This document shows, one piece after another, positions 41,829 through 50,570 of a stretch of 57,480 bases of DNA; position 1 is the first letter of the stretch, and each line of letters starts with the position of its first letter. Below the pieces are notes generated by a model. It was not told the origin of the DNA. It was given only the letters and a program-made list of their open reading frames with translations, and made no database searches. Source of the stretch: an uncultured Pelagibacteraceae bacterium (GTDB taxonomy: Bacteria > Pseudomonadota > Alphaproteobacteria > Pelagibacterales > Pelagibacteraceae); the NCBI GenBank assembly GCA_902588595.1, contig CACIPT010000004.1:1-57480 (forward strand), read 5' to 3'. The position numbers were made by a program, and so were the translations under genes.

Positions 41829-42826
41829 AAAACTCTCAAAACAACTTCATAGAAGGAATTGGAAACACTCCATTGATTAAGCTTAAAGCGGCTTCTGAAA
41901 TAACTGGATGTAATATTTACGGAAAAGCTGAATATCAAAATCCTGGTGGTTCAGTAAAAGATAGAGCTGCGCTTGCTTTAATAAAAGATGCTCAAGATAA
42001 AAAGTTAATTTCAAAAGGTGGAACTATTGTTGAAGGAACAGCAGGAAACACGGGTATTGGCTTATGTTTAATTGGAAATTCAATTGGATATAAAACTATA
42101 ATTGTAATGAATGACAATCAAACTCAAGAAAAAAAAGACATGCTTAAAAATATTGGAGCAGAATTAAAATTAGTTCCACCAAAACCATATAAAGATGATG
42201 GAAATTTTGTAAAAGTTGCAGCAAGATTAGCAGACGAATTAAAAAGTTCTAACAACCATGGGGTGGTTTGGGCTAATCAATTTGATAATACTGCTAACGC
42301 TAAAGGACATTATGAAACAACTGGACCTGAAATTTGGAACCAGACCGATGGCAAAGTTGATGGTTTTGTTTGTTCTTCTGGAACTGGAGGAACAATTGGA
42401 GGGGTTAGTAGCTACTTAAAAGAAAAAAATAAAAATATAAAAATTTATTTATCAGACCCAACAGGTTCGGCTCTTTACAATTATATTAAAAATGGAGAAT
42501 TAAAAAGCGAAGGTGGATCTATTACAGAAGGAATAGGATCTAGTAGAGTTACAGCAAATTTTGCTGAAGCAAAAATAGATGGAGCTTTTTCAATAAGTGA
42601 TCAGGAATCATTACCTATACTTTATGATTTAATTCAAAACGAAGGTTTAAGTTTAGGAACAAGTTGTGGCGTAAATATTGCTGGAGCAATAAGATTAGGG
42701 AAAGAATTGGGTCCCGGAAAAACTATTGTTACAATTCTTTGTGACAAATCAGATAAATACAACTCTAAGATGTTTAATAAAAAGTTTTTACAAGAAAAAG
42801 GTCTTCCATTTCCAAGTTGGATTTAG
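41825..42826 (+). CDS. cysK: Cysteine synthase
   Basis: PLP fold-type II enzyme, 333 residues. Seen: GNTPLIKL near the start, PLP lysine in [28 protein letters not shown], and the phosphate loop [10 protein letters not shown]. It forms cysteine from O-acetylserine and sulfide. It overlaps cysE by 4 bases. Beside persulfide dioxygenase it closes the local sulfur loop. The C-terminal part is normal for this family. Confidence 0.94.
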   Translation: MKNSQNNFIEGIGNTPLIKLKAASEITGCNIYGKAEYQNPGGSVKDRAALALIKDAQDKKLISKGGTIVEGTAGNTGIGLCLIGNSIGYKTIIVMNDNQTQEKKDMLKNIGAELKLVPPKPYKDDGNFVKVAARLADELKSSNNHGVVWANQFDNTANAKGHYETTGPEIWNQTDGKVDGFVCSSGTGGTIGGVSSYLKEKNKNIKIYLSDPTGSALYNYIKNGELKSEGGSITEGIGSSRVTANFAEAKIDGAFSISDQESLPILYDLIQNEGLSLGTSCGVNIAGAIRLGKELGPGKTIVTILCDKSDKYNSKMFNKKFLQEKGLPFPSWI

Positions 42827-42860
42827 TTCTATATACTTTAATAAAAAAAAAGGAGAAAAT

Positions 42861-43157
42861 ATGGAAAAAGAAATGCTTGCAATAGCAAAACTTAAATCTG
42901 GTGAAGGAAAATTTGAAAAGTTCATGGGGTTTATGCAGTCAGATGAAGGAATGGCAGTAAGAAAAACTATTGCTCATGTTGAAAAAACAGTCCCAGCAAT
43001 AGGACCTGATAAAAGTTATGTTATGTTTAAAGTCTCAGTTCATAATGAAGAAGAAATGAAGAAGTTCGCTTCGGGTAATAATCCAATAGCAAAACCTATT
43101 TTCGATGAATGTGTCGAAGTTGTTCAAATGTATGAATTGAGCAAAGTTAATCTATAA
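42861..43157 (+). CDS. Small hypothetical alpha/beta protein
   Basis: The ORF track starts inside cysK; I use the ATG at 42861 with ribosome site AAGGAGA (MEKEMLAIAKLKSG), 98 residues. Beta-alpha-beta pattern (AIAKLKSG, YVMFKVSVHNEEEMKKF) suggests a ferredoxin-like dimeric barrel, like its DUF1330 neighbour. I do not recognise a named family. It opens a run of six small genes in the same direction after cysK. Confidence 0.65.
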   Translation: MEKEMLAIAKLKSGEGKFEKFMGFMQSDEGMAVRKTIAHVEKTVPAIGPDKSYVMFKVSVHNEEEMKKFASGNNPIAKPIFDECVEVVQMYELSKVNL

Positions 43158-43169
43158 GGATTAATAAAA

Positions 43170-43457
43170 ATGACTGGGTATGCAATTACTCAAATTGAAG
43201 TAACTAATCCTGAAGACTACAAAGAATATTTAGCAAAAGTTACAGACATAGTTACAAAATTTGGTGGAGAATATTTGGTAAGAGGTGGTGAGTTTCAATG
43301 CTTTGAAGGAGAATGGAAATATCCTAGAACAGTGGTGATTAAATTCCCTTCTTATGAGAAAGCCTTAGAGTGGTATAACTCTGAAGAATACAAACCAGTA
43401 AGACAGATACGGTTAGATAATTCTGTCGGAAATTTTATAATAGTAAAAGGAGCTTAA
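43170..43457 (+). CDS. DUF1330 family protein
   Basis: 95 residues of ferredoxin-like alpha/beta barrel. Seen: YAITQIEVTNPEDYKEYL, LVRGGEF, VVIKFPSYEKALEWYNSEEY and a terminal FIIVKG, all DUF1330 hallmarks. No enzyme activity is proven for the family. Its ribosome site is AAGGA, and the downstream gene starts after 4 bases. Confidence 0.87.
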   Translation: MTGYAITQIEVTNPEDYKEYLAKVTDIVTKFGGEYLVRGGEFQCFEGEWKYPRTVVIKFPSYEKALEWYNSEEYKPVRQIRLDNSVGNFIIVKGA

Positions 43458-43461
43458 GAGT

Positions 43462-43788
43462 ATGTCTGTTGTTCAAAAACTAATTGATGCTCAAGATAAT
43501 CAAGATTTAAAAGCATATAATGAAGTTCTTAGTGAAGATTATTATTGGTTAAGACACTCAACTGGAGAAAAAGTTCCCAGAGATGAATTAAGTAAATGGT
43601 TAATTAGCCCTGATGCTCCAAAAACTGAAAGTTCTCGTATCATTTATGAAAATGATGAAATAGGAGTGGCTCATTATTTTATTTCTTTTAAAGACGGTTC
43701 AAGACAAGCTGTTCTTGTAGTCTACATTATAAAAGATGGTAAAATAATTCGATCTGAAACTGGCGCTACTAGTATGCCAAAACAATAA
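43462..43788 (+). CDS. NTF2-like (SnoaL-type) protein, first of a tandem pair
   Basis: 108 residues: helical N-terminus VQKLIDAQDNQDLKAYNEVLSEDYYW then strands (IGVAHYFISFKDGSRQAVLVVYII) as in the cone-shaped NTF2 barrel. The next gene is a clear paralogue with matching order (RHSTGEKVPRDEL and MHSSGNKLGKQD, DGKIIRSETGAT and DGKIAYMETGAT). Such proteins are small enzymes or ligand binders. Substrate unknown. Confidence 0.75.
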   Translation: MSVVQKLIDAQDNQDLKAYNEVLSEDYYWLRHSTGEKVPRDELSKWLISPDAPKTESSRIIYENDEIGVAHYFISFKDGSRQAVLVVYIIKDGKIIRSETGATSMPKQ

Positions 43789-43803
43789 AGAAAGGAAAAA
43801 AAT

Positions 43804-44124
43804 ATGTCAATAATAGAAAAAATGACCAAAATTATTAATGAAGGAGATGTAGCTGCAGGTGAACAAATGATACATGATGATTATCAGTTTTTAATGCATT
43901 CATCTGGAAATAAACTAGGCAAACAAGATATATTAAAATGGCTTGGTATGAAAGACGTTCAAAAAGAAAAAGTAAGAGTACTTTTTGAAAATGATGAAGT
44001 TGGATTTGAACATGCGTTTGTAAGTTACAAAGATGGTAATAAAGAAGCGGTTATGACTTATTACAAATATAAAGATGGAAAAATTGCTTACATGGAAACT
44101 GGAGCAACAAAACTTCCAAAGTAA
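43804..44124 (+). CDS. NTF2-like (SnoaL-type) protein, second of the tandem pair
   Basis: 106 residues, paralogous to the preceding gene over its whole length, so a local duplication is likely. The pair may form a heterodimer. Ribosome site AAAGGAA. Its stop overlaps the VOC gene start by 1 base (TAATG). No catalytic set can be named. Confidence 0.75.
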   Translation: MSIIEKMTKIINEGDVAAGEQMIHDDYQFLMHSSGNKLGKQDILKWLGMKDVQKEKVRVLFENDEVGFEHAFVSYKDGNKEAVMTYYKYKDGKIAYMETGATKLPK

Positions 44125-44510
44125 TGAGTAAAGTAATTGGTTTTGTTATGGTTGGAACTAATGACCTTGAGAAATCAAGTAAGTTTTATGATTCTGTCCT
44201 GGTTCATCTTGGAATGAAAAGAGTTACCATAACTGAAAGATATATTGGCTATGGTCATTCAAGCGAAGATAGTGGAGTAAAATTTTATATTACAAAACCA
44301 CATAATAAAGAAAATGCTAACGCAGGAAACGGTACAATGGTTGCCTTGTCAGCTGAAACAAAAGAAGCAGTAGATAAATTTCATAAAACAGCATTAGAAA
44401 ATGGCGCTACTGATGAAGGAGCTCCAGGGCCAAGATCTGATGGAAATTATTATGGCTATATACGCGATCACGACGGTAATAAAATTACAGCAAGATGTCT
44501 TTTAAGTTAA
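44124..44510 (+). CDS. VOC-superfamily (glyoxalase/dioxygenase-like) protein
   Basis: 128 residues, one pair of beta-alpha-beta-beta-beta units. Seen: FVMVGTNDLEKSSKFYDSVLVHLGM at the start and NYYGYIRDHDGNKITARC at the end, where a metal-site glutamate is usual but is not obvious here. Glyoxalase/bleomycin resistance-type fold. It directly abuts the SMR gene (stop TAA then ATG). Confidence 0.85.
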   Translation: MSKVIGFVMVGTNDLEKSSKFYDSVLVHLGMKRVTITERYIGYGHSSEDSGVKFYITKPHNKENANAGNGTMVALSAETKEAVDKFHKTALENGATDEGAPGPRSDGNYYGYIRDHDGNKITARCLLS

Positions 44511-44846
44511 ATGACTAATATTACAGCTTATATAATTTTAATAGTCGCAGTAGTTTTAGGAACTGCATCTAATGGTTTTGCTAAAGGGGCTCAAGGTTTT
44601 ACTTTATTAGTTCCAAGCATTTTAACTGCAGTAACTATAGTTGGATGTATGTACACATTATCGCTTGTTATGAAAACAATTCCTGTTGGTATTACTTATG
44701 CATCATTTGCAGGATTATGTATTATTGCAACTACAATAGTTGGAATGTACAAATTTAACCAGATGCCTGATTTTTATACAATTGTTGGCCTTGTTTTAAT
44801 TATAGCTGGAGTTTTAATCGTTAACTTATTAGGAAAAGCTAATTAA
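44511..44846 (+). CDS. SMR-family transporter-like protein, first of a pair
   Basis: 111 residues with four hydrophobic helices and the SMR ending IVGLVLIIAGVLIVNLLGK. The proton- and drug-binding glutamate of the first helix (E14 in EmrE, A-E-V-I-G-T) is absent: the matching segment reads VAVVLGTASNGFAKGAQG, with no acidic residue. PVGITYASFAG matches helix 3. A drug antiport role is doubtful. It is 1 base from its paralogue; the two probably form a heterodimer. Confidence 0.82.
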   Translation: MTNITAYIILIVAVVLGTASNGFAKGAQGFTLLVPSILTAVTIVGCMYTLSLVMKTIPVGITYASFAGLCIIATTIVGMYKFNQMPDFYTIVGLVLIIAGVLIVNLLGKAN

Positions 44847-44847
44847 T

Positions 44848-45183
44848 ATGAAACCGCTCACTGGATACATTTTTTTATTTGTTGCTATATCATGTGGAAT
44901 AGGCGCAAATAGTTTTGCAAAAATATCTGATGGGTTTTCAAAATTAACACCAACTGTTGCTTGTTTGCTTTTAATGTGTGTAACTATGTTTTCACTTGCA
45001 AAAGGAATGTATGCAATTCCAGTTGGTTTTGCGTATGCCACTTACAGTGCAGTTACAGTTGCATCAATATTAATATTTGGAATTATTAAATATAACCAAA
45101 TGCCTAACATGTATGGTTTAATTGGAATTATTTTAATTATAGCTGGGGTCTTAATTGTAAATTTACTAGGTAAAGTAAATTAA
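44848..45183 (+). CDS. SMR-family transporter-like protein, second of a pair
   Basis: 111 residues, paralogue of the gene before it (same length, same LIIAGVLIVNLLGK end). First helix FVAISCGIGANSFAKISDG has no acidic residue in the membrane either, so the essential SMR glutamate is lost in both partners. Helix 3 reads PVGFAYATYSAV. It may flip a lipid or move a neutral compound as EmrE-like ArnE/ArnF do; this is inference. Confidence 0.82.
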   Translation: MKPLTGYIFLFVAISCGIGANSFAKISDGFSKLTPTVACLLLMCVTMFSLAKGMYAIPVGFAYATYSAVTVASILIFGIIKYNQMPNMYGLIGIILIIAGVLIVNLLGKVN

Positions 45184-45204
45184 ATTTAACATAAGGAGAA
45201 AAAT

Positions 45205-46119
45205 ATGTCTGAACTAATAGCGTTCATTGGTGTTGGTAATATGGGAAATCCAATGGCTCAAAATTTAGTTAAAGCAGGAAAAAAAGTTAAAGTCTTTGAT
45301 GTTTCAAAAAACATGATCGAAAAAGCAAAAGAAAAAAAATTAGATGTTGTGGAAAATTTAGATGATCTAATTACAAACGAAGTAACAACTGTAATCACAA
45401 TGCTTCCAGAAGGTAAAAATTCAAAAGAAGTTTATTTAGGAGAGAAAGGTATAATTAATAAAGTATCAAATAATTGTCTTCTTATTGATTGCTCTACAAT
45501 TGATATTCAAACATCCATTGAAATAGGAAAAAAAGCAACAGAAAAAGGAATTAAAATGATTGATGCTCCCGTCAGTGGTGGTGTCATGGGTGCAGAAAAA
45601 GCAACTTTAAATATTATGGTTGGTGGAACTAAGGAAGCTTTTGATATTGCCCTACCTTTATTAAAAATAATGGGGAAAAATATATTTCATGCTGGAGATC
45701 TTGGCAGTGGTAATGGAGCAAAAATTTGTAATAACATGTCTTTAGGAATAACAATGATCGCAGCTTCTGAATCTTTGATGTTGGCTAAAAGATTAAATAT
45801 AGATATTAAAAAAGTTCATGAAATAATGAAAAATGCATCAGGAAATAGTTGGCCAATTTCAGTTTATCCGCCTTTGCCTGGTTTAATTGATGGAACACCA
45901 TCTAATAATAATTATCGACCAGGATTTTCTGCGGGCATGATGAATAAAGATTTAAAATTAGCTAATGAATGTGCAAAACAAGTAAATGCTTCTACTCCAC
46001 TAGCGAAAATGGCTTTGGAAATTTATGATAAATTTTGTGAAGAAGGCAATGATACAAAAGATTTCTCTGCTATATCAAAAGTTGTTGGTGGTGACGCTTG
46101 GAATTATCCAATCGATTAA
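45205..46119 (+). CDS. mmsB: 3-hydroxyisobutyrate dehydrogenase-type beta-hydroxyacid dehydrogenase
   Basis: 304 residues. Seen: NAD-binding FIGVGNMGNPMAQNLVKAG, substrate-site DAPVSGGVMGAEKATL, the catalytic lysine in GNGAKICNN, and KDLKLANE. Oxidises 3-hydroxyisobutyrate to methylmalonate semialdehyde in valine breakdown; related enzymes take other 3-hydroxy acids (tartronate semialdehyde, sulfolactaldehyde). The C-terminal NNYRPGFSAGMM favours the MmsB group. Ribosome site AAGGAGA. Its stop abuts the convergent CMD gene with no gap. Confidence 0.87.
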   Translation: MSELIAFIGVGNMGNPMAQNLVKAGKKVKVFDVSKNMIEKAKEKKLDVVENLDDLITNEVTTVITMLPEGKNSKEVYLGEKGIINKVSNNCLLIDCSTIDIQTSIEIGKKATEKGIKMIDAPVSGGVMGAEKATLNIMVGGTKEAFDIALPLLKIMGKNIFHAGDLGSGNGAKICNNMSLGITMIAASESLMLAKRLNIDIKKVHEIMKNASGNSWPISVYPPLPGLIDGTPSNNNYRPGFSAGMMNKDLKLANECAKQVNASTPLAKMALEIYDKFCEEGNDTKDFSAISKVVGGDAWNYPID

Positions 46120-46512
46120 TTACTTGTAAATTTCATCGACCTCAACACCATAAGCTTCTACTAATTTATTATTCTGATTAGCTATTCCCATGACATCAAT
46201 CATTTCTTTGATCATCTCTTCAGTTGCACCTTTTTTCTTTGCAGCAAAAGTATGAGATTTAGTGCAATACTCACAGCTATTTGTCATTGAAACTGCAACA
46301 TAAATTAATTCTTTAGTTACTGCATCTAATGCACCTGCTTTCATAACTTGTTTTAATGAATTCCAAGTTCTTTCTAAAGTTTCTGGACTATTTGCAAGAT
46401 ATTTCCAAAAATTTGGAACTTCTGTAATTTTTCTTGCACTTTTTATCTCATCAAAAACTTCTTTAACTTTTCCTGTGGCTTCATTTTCTGAGATTGGTTT
46501 AAACATTGGCAT
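46120..46512 (-). CDS. Carboxymuconolactone decarboxylase/AhpD-like protein
   Basis: 130 residues, all-alpha. The AhpD-type redox motif is present in TNSCEYCTKSHTFAA (CxxC then a histidine three residues on). Family members act as peroxidase partners or decarboxylases. The start has a strong ribosome site (GGAGGA). Downstream of the GFA gene by 16 bases, likely one transcript. Confidence 0.85.
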   Translation of the reverse strand: MPMFKPISENEATGKVKEVFDEIKSARKITEVPNFWKYLANSPETLERTWNSLKQVMKAGALDAVTKELIYVAVSMTNSCEYCTKSHTFAAKKKGATEEMIKEMIDVMGIANQNNKLVEAYGVEVDEIYK

Positions 46513-46528
46513 TTTTCCTCCTTTGTTT

Positions 46529-46972
46529 TTATTTCTCTATTACCATTTTTTCTCCTGTGCCATTCCAATAACCTGTCTTATAGACTTCAGCATCTTTTGA
46601 ATAACCTATAAATTGAAGAGCTTCTTGTCCCCAAATATTACAATTGATGTTTATGTTTTTACGCTGGTCCATTGTACCAATAGAGATGTGTTGATTCTCA
46701 CTACTAGGAAGTTTAATCCCAATTTGTGTACCGCAGGTAGAACAAAATAGATTAATCATTGGTCTACCGTGTTCAGTTGTTGTATCCTCATAAGAAGCGG
46801 GACGATCGCCAACAAACTTAACATCATCTTGCTTAAACAGTACAAATGATCTAAATGCGCTTCCACTTGTTGTTTGGCACCAGTTGCAATTACAATTAAC
46901 CTTCCAAGTTGGCTCACCAGTTATTTTATAAGCAACTTTTTCACATCTACAACGTCCACTATATTTTTCCAT
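46529..46972 (-). CDS. GFA-family (CENP-V/glutathione-dependent formaldehyde-activating) protein
   Basis: 147 residues, beta-rich zinc fold. Seen: CRCEKVAYKI, CNCNWCQTTSGSAFRSF and LFCSTCGTQIG, the zinc-cysteine sets of the family. Only some members condense formaldehyde with glutathione, so activity here is open. A link with the formaldehyde produced by DMGDH-type enzymes in the window is possible. Ribosome site GGAGGA. Confidence 0.87.
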   Translation of the reverse strand: MEKYSGRCRCEKVAYKITGEPTWKVNCNCNWCQTTSGSAFRSFVLFKQDDVKFVGDRPASYEDTTTEHGRPMINLFCSTCGTQIGIKLPSSENQHISIGTMDQRKNININCNIWGQEALQFIGYSKDAEVYKTGYWNGTGEKMVIEK

Positions 46973-46994
46973 TATTTCCTCCTTTTATTTTTTT

Positions 46995-47933
46995 TCATTT
47001 AATTATTCCTACTTTTTCTTTTTTTTTGCCCTTTCTAACTTCATCAAAATAAACAATAGTTGTTGGTACATCAGTGTTTTGATAATAGTCTTTGCACTTA
47101 TTATAAAGTTTTATTGAATTATTGTGTCCTGGATATTTATTTCCCTGAAATTTATAAAAAGTAGTATATTCTTCAGTTGTATATCCTTTTTCCTCAAAAC
47201 ACTTTTCAATACCATCTAAGTTCTTATAATTTAAATATCTTGAAATACCTGTGCGGTAGACTCCAAACTTATAGTAAACATATTGTTTTGTTTTTGTCGG
47301 ACCTTTGTAATCATACTTTAGTTCATTATTTATCCATACTTTAAAGAAACCATCTTTTTTTTTAGACCATTTTGCGTGAACTAAAATATCATGCCATTTT
47401 CCTGGCATTACATTTTTTCCAACAAGCTTTCTTTCTTCATAATCATCTTCGCCGATTGTTTTAACAACTGAATAACTATATTTTCTCTCTTTAAACATAA
47501 AAACTGGCTCACCTTTCCTTTGATGAAATTGCCCATAATTATTACTTAATGGATAAAGATTTTGATGTTCTTCTGGAAAATAAACTGACCAACTAAACCA
47601 ATATTCTCCTTTGCTCATTAAGTCTTTTTTACCTCCAACAGTTAATTCATGACGTTCACGATCATTTTTGCAATCACTCCAACCATCTGGATCGCTTCCA
47701 CAATCGCCTGATCTGACCTCAAACCTAATTGATTTATTTCCTGCTCTTACAGGATGACCATCTTTTTTATCTACGACTTGCATGCCATAGTCTTTGTAAT
47801 ATTTGCCTGTTAAACTTTTATGTACTTTTTTAAATCCTGATGAAGTGTCTTTAGGAAGTTTAACTAGCTTTTTAGCTAATCCAACATCACACCATAACAA
47901 ACCAATAGATAAAATTAATAAAAGTTTTTTCAT
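46995..47933 (-). CDS. Secreted polysaccharide lyase-like protein (heparin lyase I fold)
   Basis: 312 residues with signal peptide MKKLLLILSIGLLWCDVGLA. Seen: SIRFEVRSGDCG, ERHELTVGGK, EYWFSWSVYFPEEH, NYGQFHQRKGEPVFMFK and KWHDILVHAKW, DGFFKVWINNELKYDYKGP: the beta-jelly-roll pattern of the Polysacc_lyase (heparin lyase I/glucuronan lyase) group. A secreted glycan-cleaving enzyme is unusual for a streamlined oligotroph. It overlaps the oxygenase gene by 4 bases. Polymer unknown. Confidence 0.8.
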   Translation of the reverse strand: MKKLLLILSIGLLWCDVGLAKKLVKLPKDTSSGFKKVHKSLTGKYYKDYGMQVVDKKDGHPVRAGNKSIRFEVRSGDCGSDPDGWSDCKNDRERHELTVGGKKDLMSKGEYWFSWSVYFPEEHQNLYPLSNNYGQFHQRKGEPVFMFKERKYSYSVVKTIGEDDYEERKLVGKNVMPGKWHDILVHAKWSKKKDGFFKVWINNELKYDYKGPTKTKQYVYYKFGVYRTGISRYLNYKNLDGIEKCFEEKGYTTEEYTTFYKFQGNKYPGHNNSIKLYNKCKDYYQNTDVPTTIVYFDEVRKGKKKEKVGIIK

Positions 47934-48850
47934 ATCTTTAAATTATTACTCTCTTCAATTTTTTGAGCTATATGTTCTCCTGCAGTTATATCAGAAAACT
48001 TTGAAGGGTTTTCAGAATTAAAACAACTTGGAAAAACACTCACTTTTGTCGAACTATCCGGATCTGCAAAAAAAGCTATGGAATATCTTTCTTTATTACT
48101 TACCATTGGTCTTACCCGATGAAGTGTTGATTTATAAATTTTATTTGTCCATCTGGATAATAAATCTCCTGTGTTAACAACTATTGTATTATGAATAGGT
48201 GTAGCTGGAATCCATTTACCTTCAGAACTTTGAACTTCAAGTCCACCAATATCATCTTGAAATAACAAAGTTACTGTACCAAAATCCGTATGTGCTCCTG
48301 CTCCCATTTGTTCTTCTTTTATATCTTTTTTAATAATTGGATAATGTAAGTATCTAAGAGTCATATTTTCTCCAGTATGGCACTTTTTAAAAAAATCTTC
48401 AGGTACATCCAATGCCAATGCTATAGCCTCCATAATTTGAAAAACTCCTTCAAGGCAAGATTTGAACATTCTGTTAGCATCAGATGCAAATTGAGATGAT
48501 GGCCACAAAGCTTTATTGTTTAAATTATTTGGTACATTTCTCATTGTAATTGTTTCCTTTAAATCCGGAGCTATATTTGAGTCTAATTGTTGTCCTCCAA
48601 TTGACTGATATCCATGATTTGTTTTCTCTAGATATTGGATTTCTTTCTTTTTTTTATCAGGTAAAGAAAAAAAGTTGGCACTTGAATTAAAAGCTTCTTT
48701 TATCACTTGTTCGTTAATATTAATATTTTTTACATACATAAAGCCAACTTTTGATGCTGCTTCATGAACTTTTTTAGCTACTGAATTACGTAATTTTTTG
48801 TTATCAGATTCTAAACCTGAAAAGTCGATAATTGGAATTTCTCTAATCAT
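47930..48850 (-). CDS. 2-oxoglutarate/Fe(II)-dependent oxygenase, IPNS-like
   Basis: 306 residues, double-stranded beta helix. Seen: N-terminal IPIIDFSGLES, iron ligands HTD in GAHTDFGTVTLLFQD and the distal histidine in STLHRVRP, and the oxoglutarate-binding RYSIAFF. Related to isopenicillin N synthase and plant dioxygenases. It overlaps the lyase gene by 4 bases. Substrate unknown. Confidence 0.87.
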   Translation of the reverse strand: MIREIPIIDFSGLESDNKKLRNSVAKKVHEAASKVGFMYVKNININEQVIKEAFNSSANFFSLPDKKKKEIQYLEKTNHGYQSIGGQQLDSNIAPDLKETITMRNVPNNLNNKALWPSSQFASDANRMFKSCLEGVFQIMEAIALALDVPEDFFKKCHTGENMTLRYLHYPIIKKDIKEEQMGAGAHTDFGTVTLLFQDDIGGLEVQSSEGKWIPATPIHNTIVVNTGDLLSRWTNKIYKSTLHRVRPMVSNKERYSIAFFADPDSSTKVSVFPSCFNSENPSKFSDITAGEHIAQKIEESNNLKI

Positions 48851-48887
48851 TTTAAGCTCGGAACCACGATCCCTAAAAGTTTTTTCA

Positions 48888-50570
48888 TTAGTTATAAATT
48901 GATTCTATTTTTGGCATTAATGTTAACAATTCTTTTGTGTATTCATGTGATGGATTTTTAAACAATTCTTCAGTTTTTGAAATCTCGCAAAGCTTTCCAT
49001 TCTTTAATACTGCTATTCGATCACACATTTGTCTTACCACTGGTAAATCATGGCTAATGAATAAGATTGTCAAATTTAATTGTTCTTGTAAATCTTTTAA
49101 TAAATTTAATATTTGCGCTTGAATACTTACATCTAGAGCGGAAGTTGGTTCATCACACACAAGAAGTCTTGGTTGAGTGGCAAGAGCTCTTGCAATTGAT
49201 ATCCTTTGTCTTTGACCTCCAGAAAATTCATGAGGATATCGTTCAGCTGATTGCTGTGTTAATTCAACAGATTCTAATAAATCATAAATATAACTATCTA
49301 TATCTTTTGAGCTTATTGAAGGATTGTGAAGTTTAATAGGCTCTGAAACTATATCTTTAACTTTTAATCTTCCATTTAAAGATGAATAAGGGTCTTGAAA
49401 TATCATTTGAATTTGTTTTCTAAACTTCATCATTTCTTTATTACTTTTAATTTTTGTTATGCAAACATTATCAAAATCAATATCTCCAGCACTTGGGCTA
49501 TGTAAATTAACAATCATTTTTGCTATTGTTGATTTACCGCTACCACTTTCACCAACTAACCCGAAAGACTCACCTTCTTTAATGTTAAATGATACATCGT
49601 CTACTGCCATTACAGAATTTTTAGAACTTTCTGTAAAAAAACTATCATCAAACGATTTACTTAAATTTTTAACTTTAACTAAATCTTGATCAATAATTTC
49701 TTTTTTTGTCCATCTATTTAAAATTTTGATATTAGTTTCACCTTGGTTCTTATTTCCTTTTTCAATTATTTTAAATCTATCTATTTTTTTATTTGTAGGA
49801 GGAACTGAACTTACGAGTGCTTTGGTATAAATTTCTTTGGGATTTGTTAGTATTTCTTTCGTTGGTCCTATTTCTACAAGATCTCCATTTTTCATTACTG
49901 CTACTCTGCTAGTTGTCTCAGATATGACACCCATATCATGAGTAATTAATATTACTGCTAAATTTCTTTCTTTAGTTAATCTTTTAATTAAATCTAAAAT
50001 TTGAGATTGTATTGAAACATCTAGAGCAGTAGTTGGTTCATCAGCTATAAGAAGTTCAGGTTCACAACATAGAGCTAAAGAAATAACAACTCTTTGCCTC
50101 ATTCCTCCTGAAAATTGATGAGGGTAATTGTCAAATCTTGTTTCAGCATCTTTTATTCCTACTTCTTTTAATAAGTTAATAGCTCTATTTTTTGCTTCTT
50201 CTGTACTTAATTTTAGATGAGTTTGAATTGTTTCAATTAATTGTTCTCCTATCGTAAGTATAGGATTTAAAGATGTTTGAGGGTCTTGGAAAATAAGACC
50301 TATTTTTTTTCCTCTTAATTTAAGAATATTTTCAGGATTTTCATAAATGTCTGTTCCATCTAGTATTATTGATCCACCAGATACTTTTCCTGGTTCGTCT
50401 ATAAGATTTATGATTGCATTACCAACTGTGCTTTTTCCTGACCCAGATTCTCCTACCAAACCAAGTATTTCACCTTTTTCAACGTTTATATTTACTTCCT
50501 TTGCTGCATAAACAGTTTCTCTTCGCATTTCATAGTTAACACTTAAATTATTTATTTTTAAAAATGTCAT
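48888..50570 (-). CDS. Peptide-type ABC transporter, fused double ATPase
   Basis: 560 residues combining DppD- and DppF-like halves. Two Walker A motifs (both GESGSGKST), two signatures (FSGGMRQRV and FSGGQRQRI), two Walker B (LLIADEPTTALD and LLVCDEPTSALD). The linker around residues 255-300 carries the oligopeptide-type PP region (SSVPPTNKK). It shares one base with the dppC-like stop/start. Powers uptake by the binding protein upstream. Ligand peptide, opine or other oligomer. Confidence 0.9.
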   Translation of the reverse strand: MTFLKINNLSVNYEMRRETVYAAKEVNINVEKGEILGLVGESGSGKSTVGNAIINLIDEPGKVSGGSIILDGTDIYENPENILKLRGKKIGLIFQDPQTSLNPILTIGEQLIETIQTHLKLSTEEAKNRAINLLKEVGIKDAETRFDNYPHQFSGGMRQRVVISLALCCEPELLIADEPTTALDVSIQSQILDLIKRLTKERNLAVILITHDMGVISETTSRVAVMKNGDLVEIGPTKEILTNPKEIYTKALVSSVPPTNKKIDRFKIIEKGNKNQGETNIKILNRWTKKEIIDQDLVKVKNLSKSFDDSFFTESSKNSVMAVDDVSFNIKEGESFGLVGESGSGKSTIAKMIVNLHSPSAGDIDFDNVCITKIKSNKEMMKFRKQIQMIFQDPYSSLNGRLKVKDIVSEPIKLHNPSISSKDIDSYIYDLLESVELTQQSAERYPHEFSGGQRQRISIARALATQPRLLVCDEPTSALDVSIQAQILNLLKDLQEQLNLTILFISHDLPVVRQMCDRIAVLKNGKLCEISKTEELFKNPSHEYTKELLTLMPKIESIYN

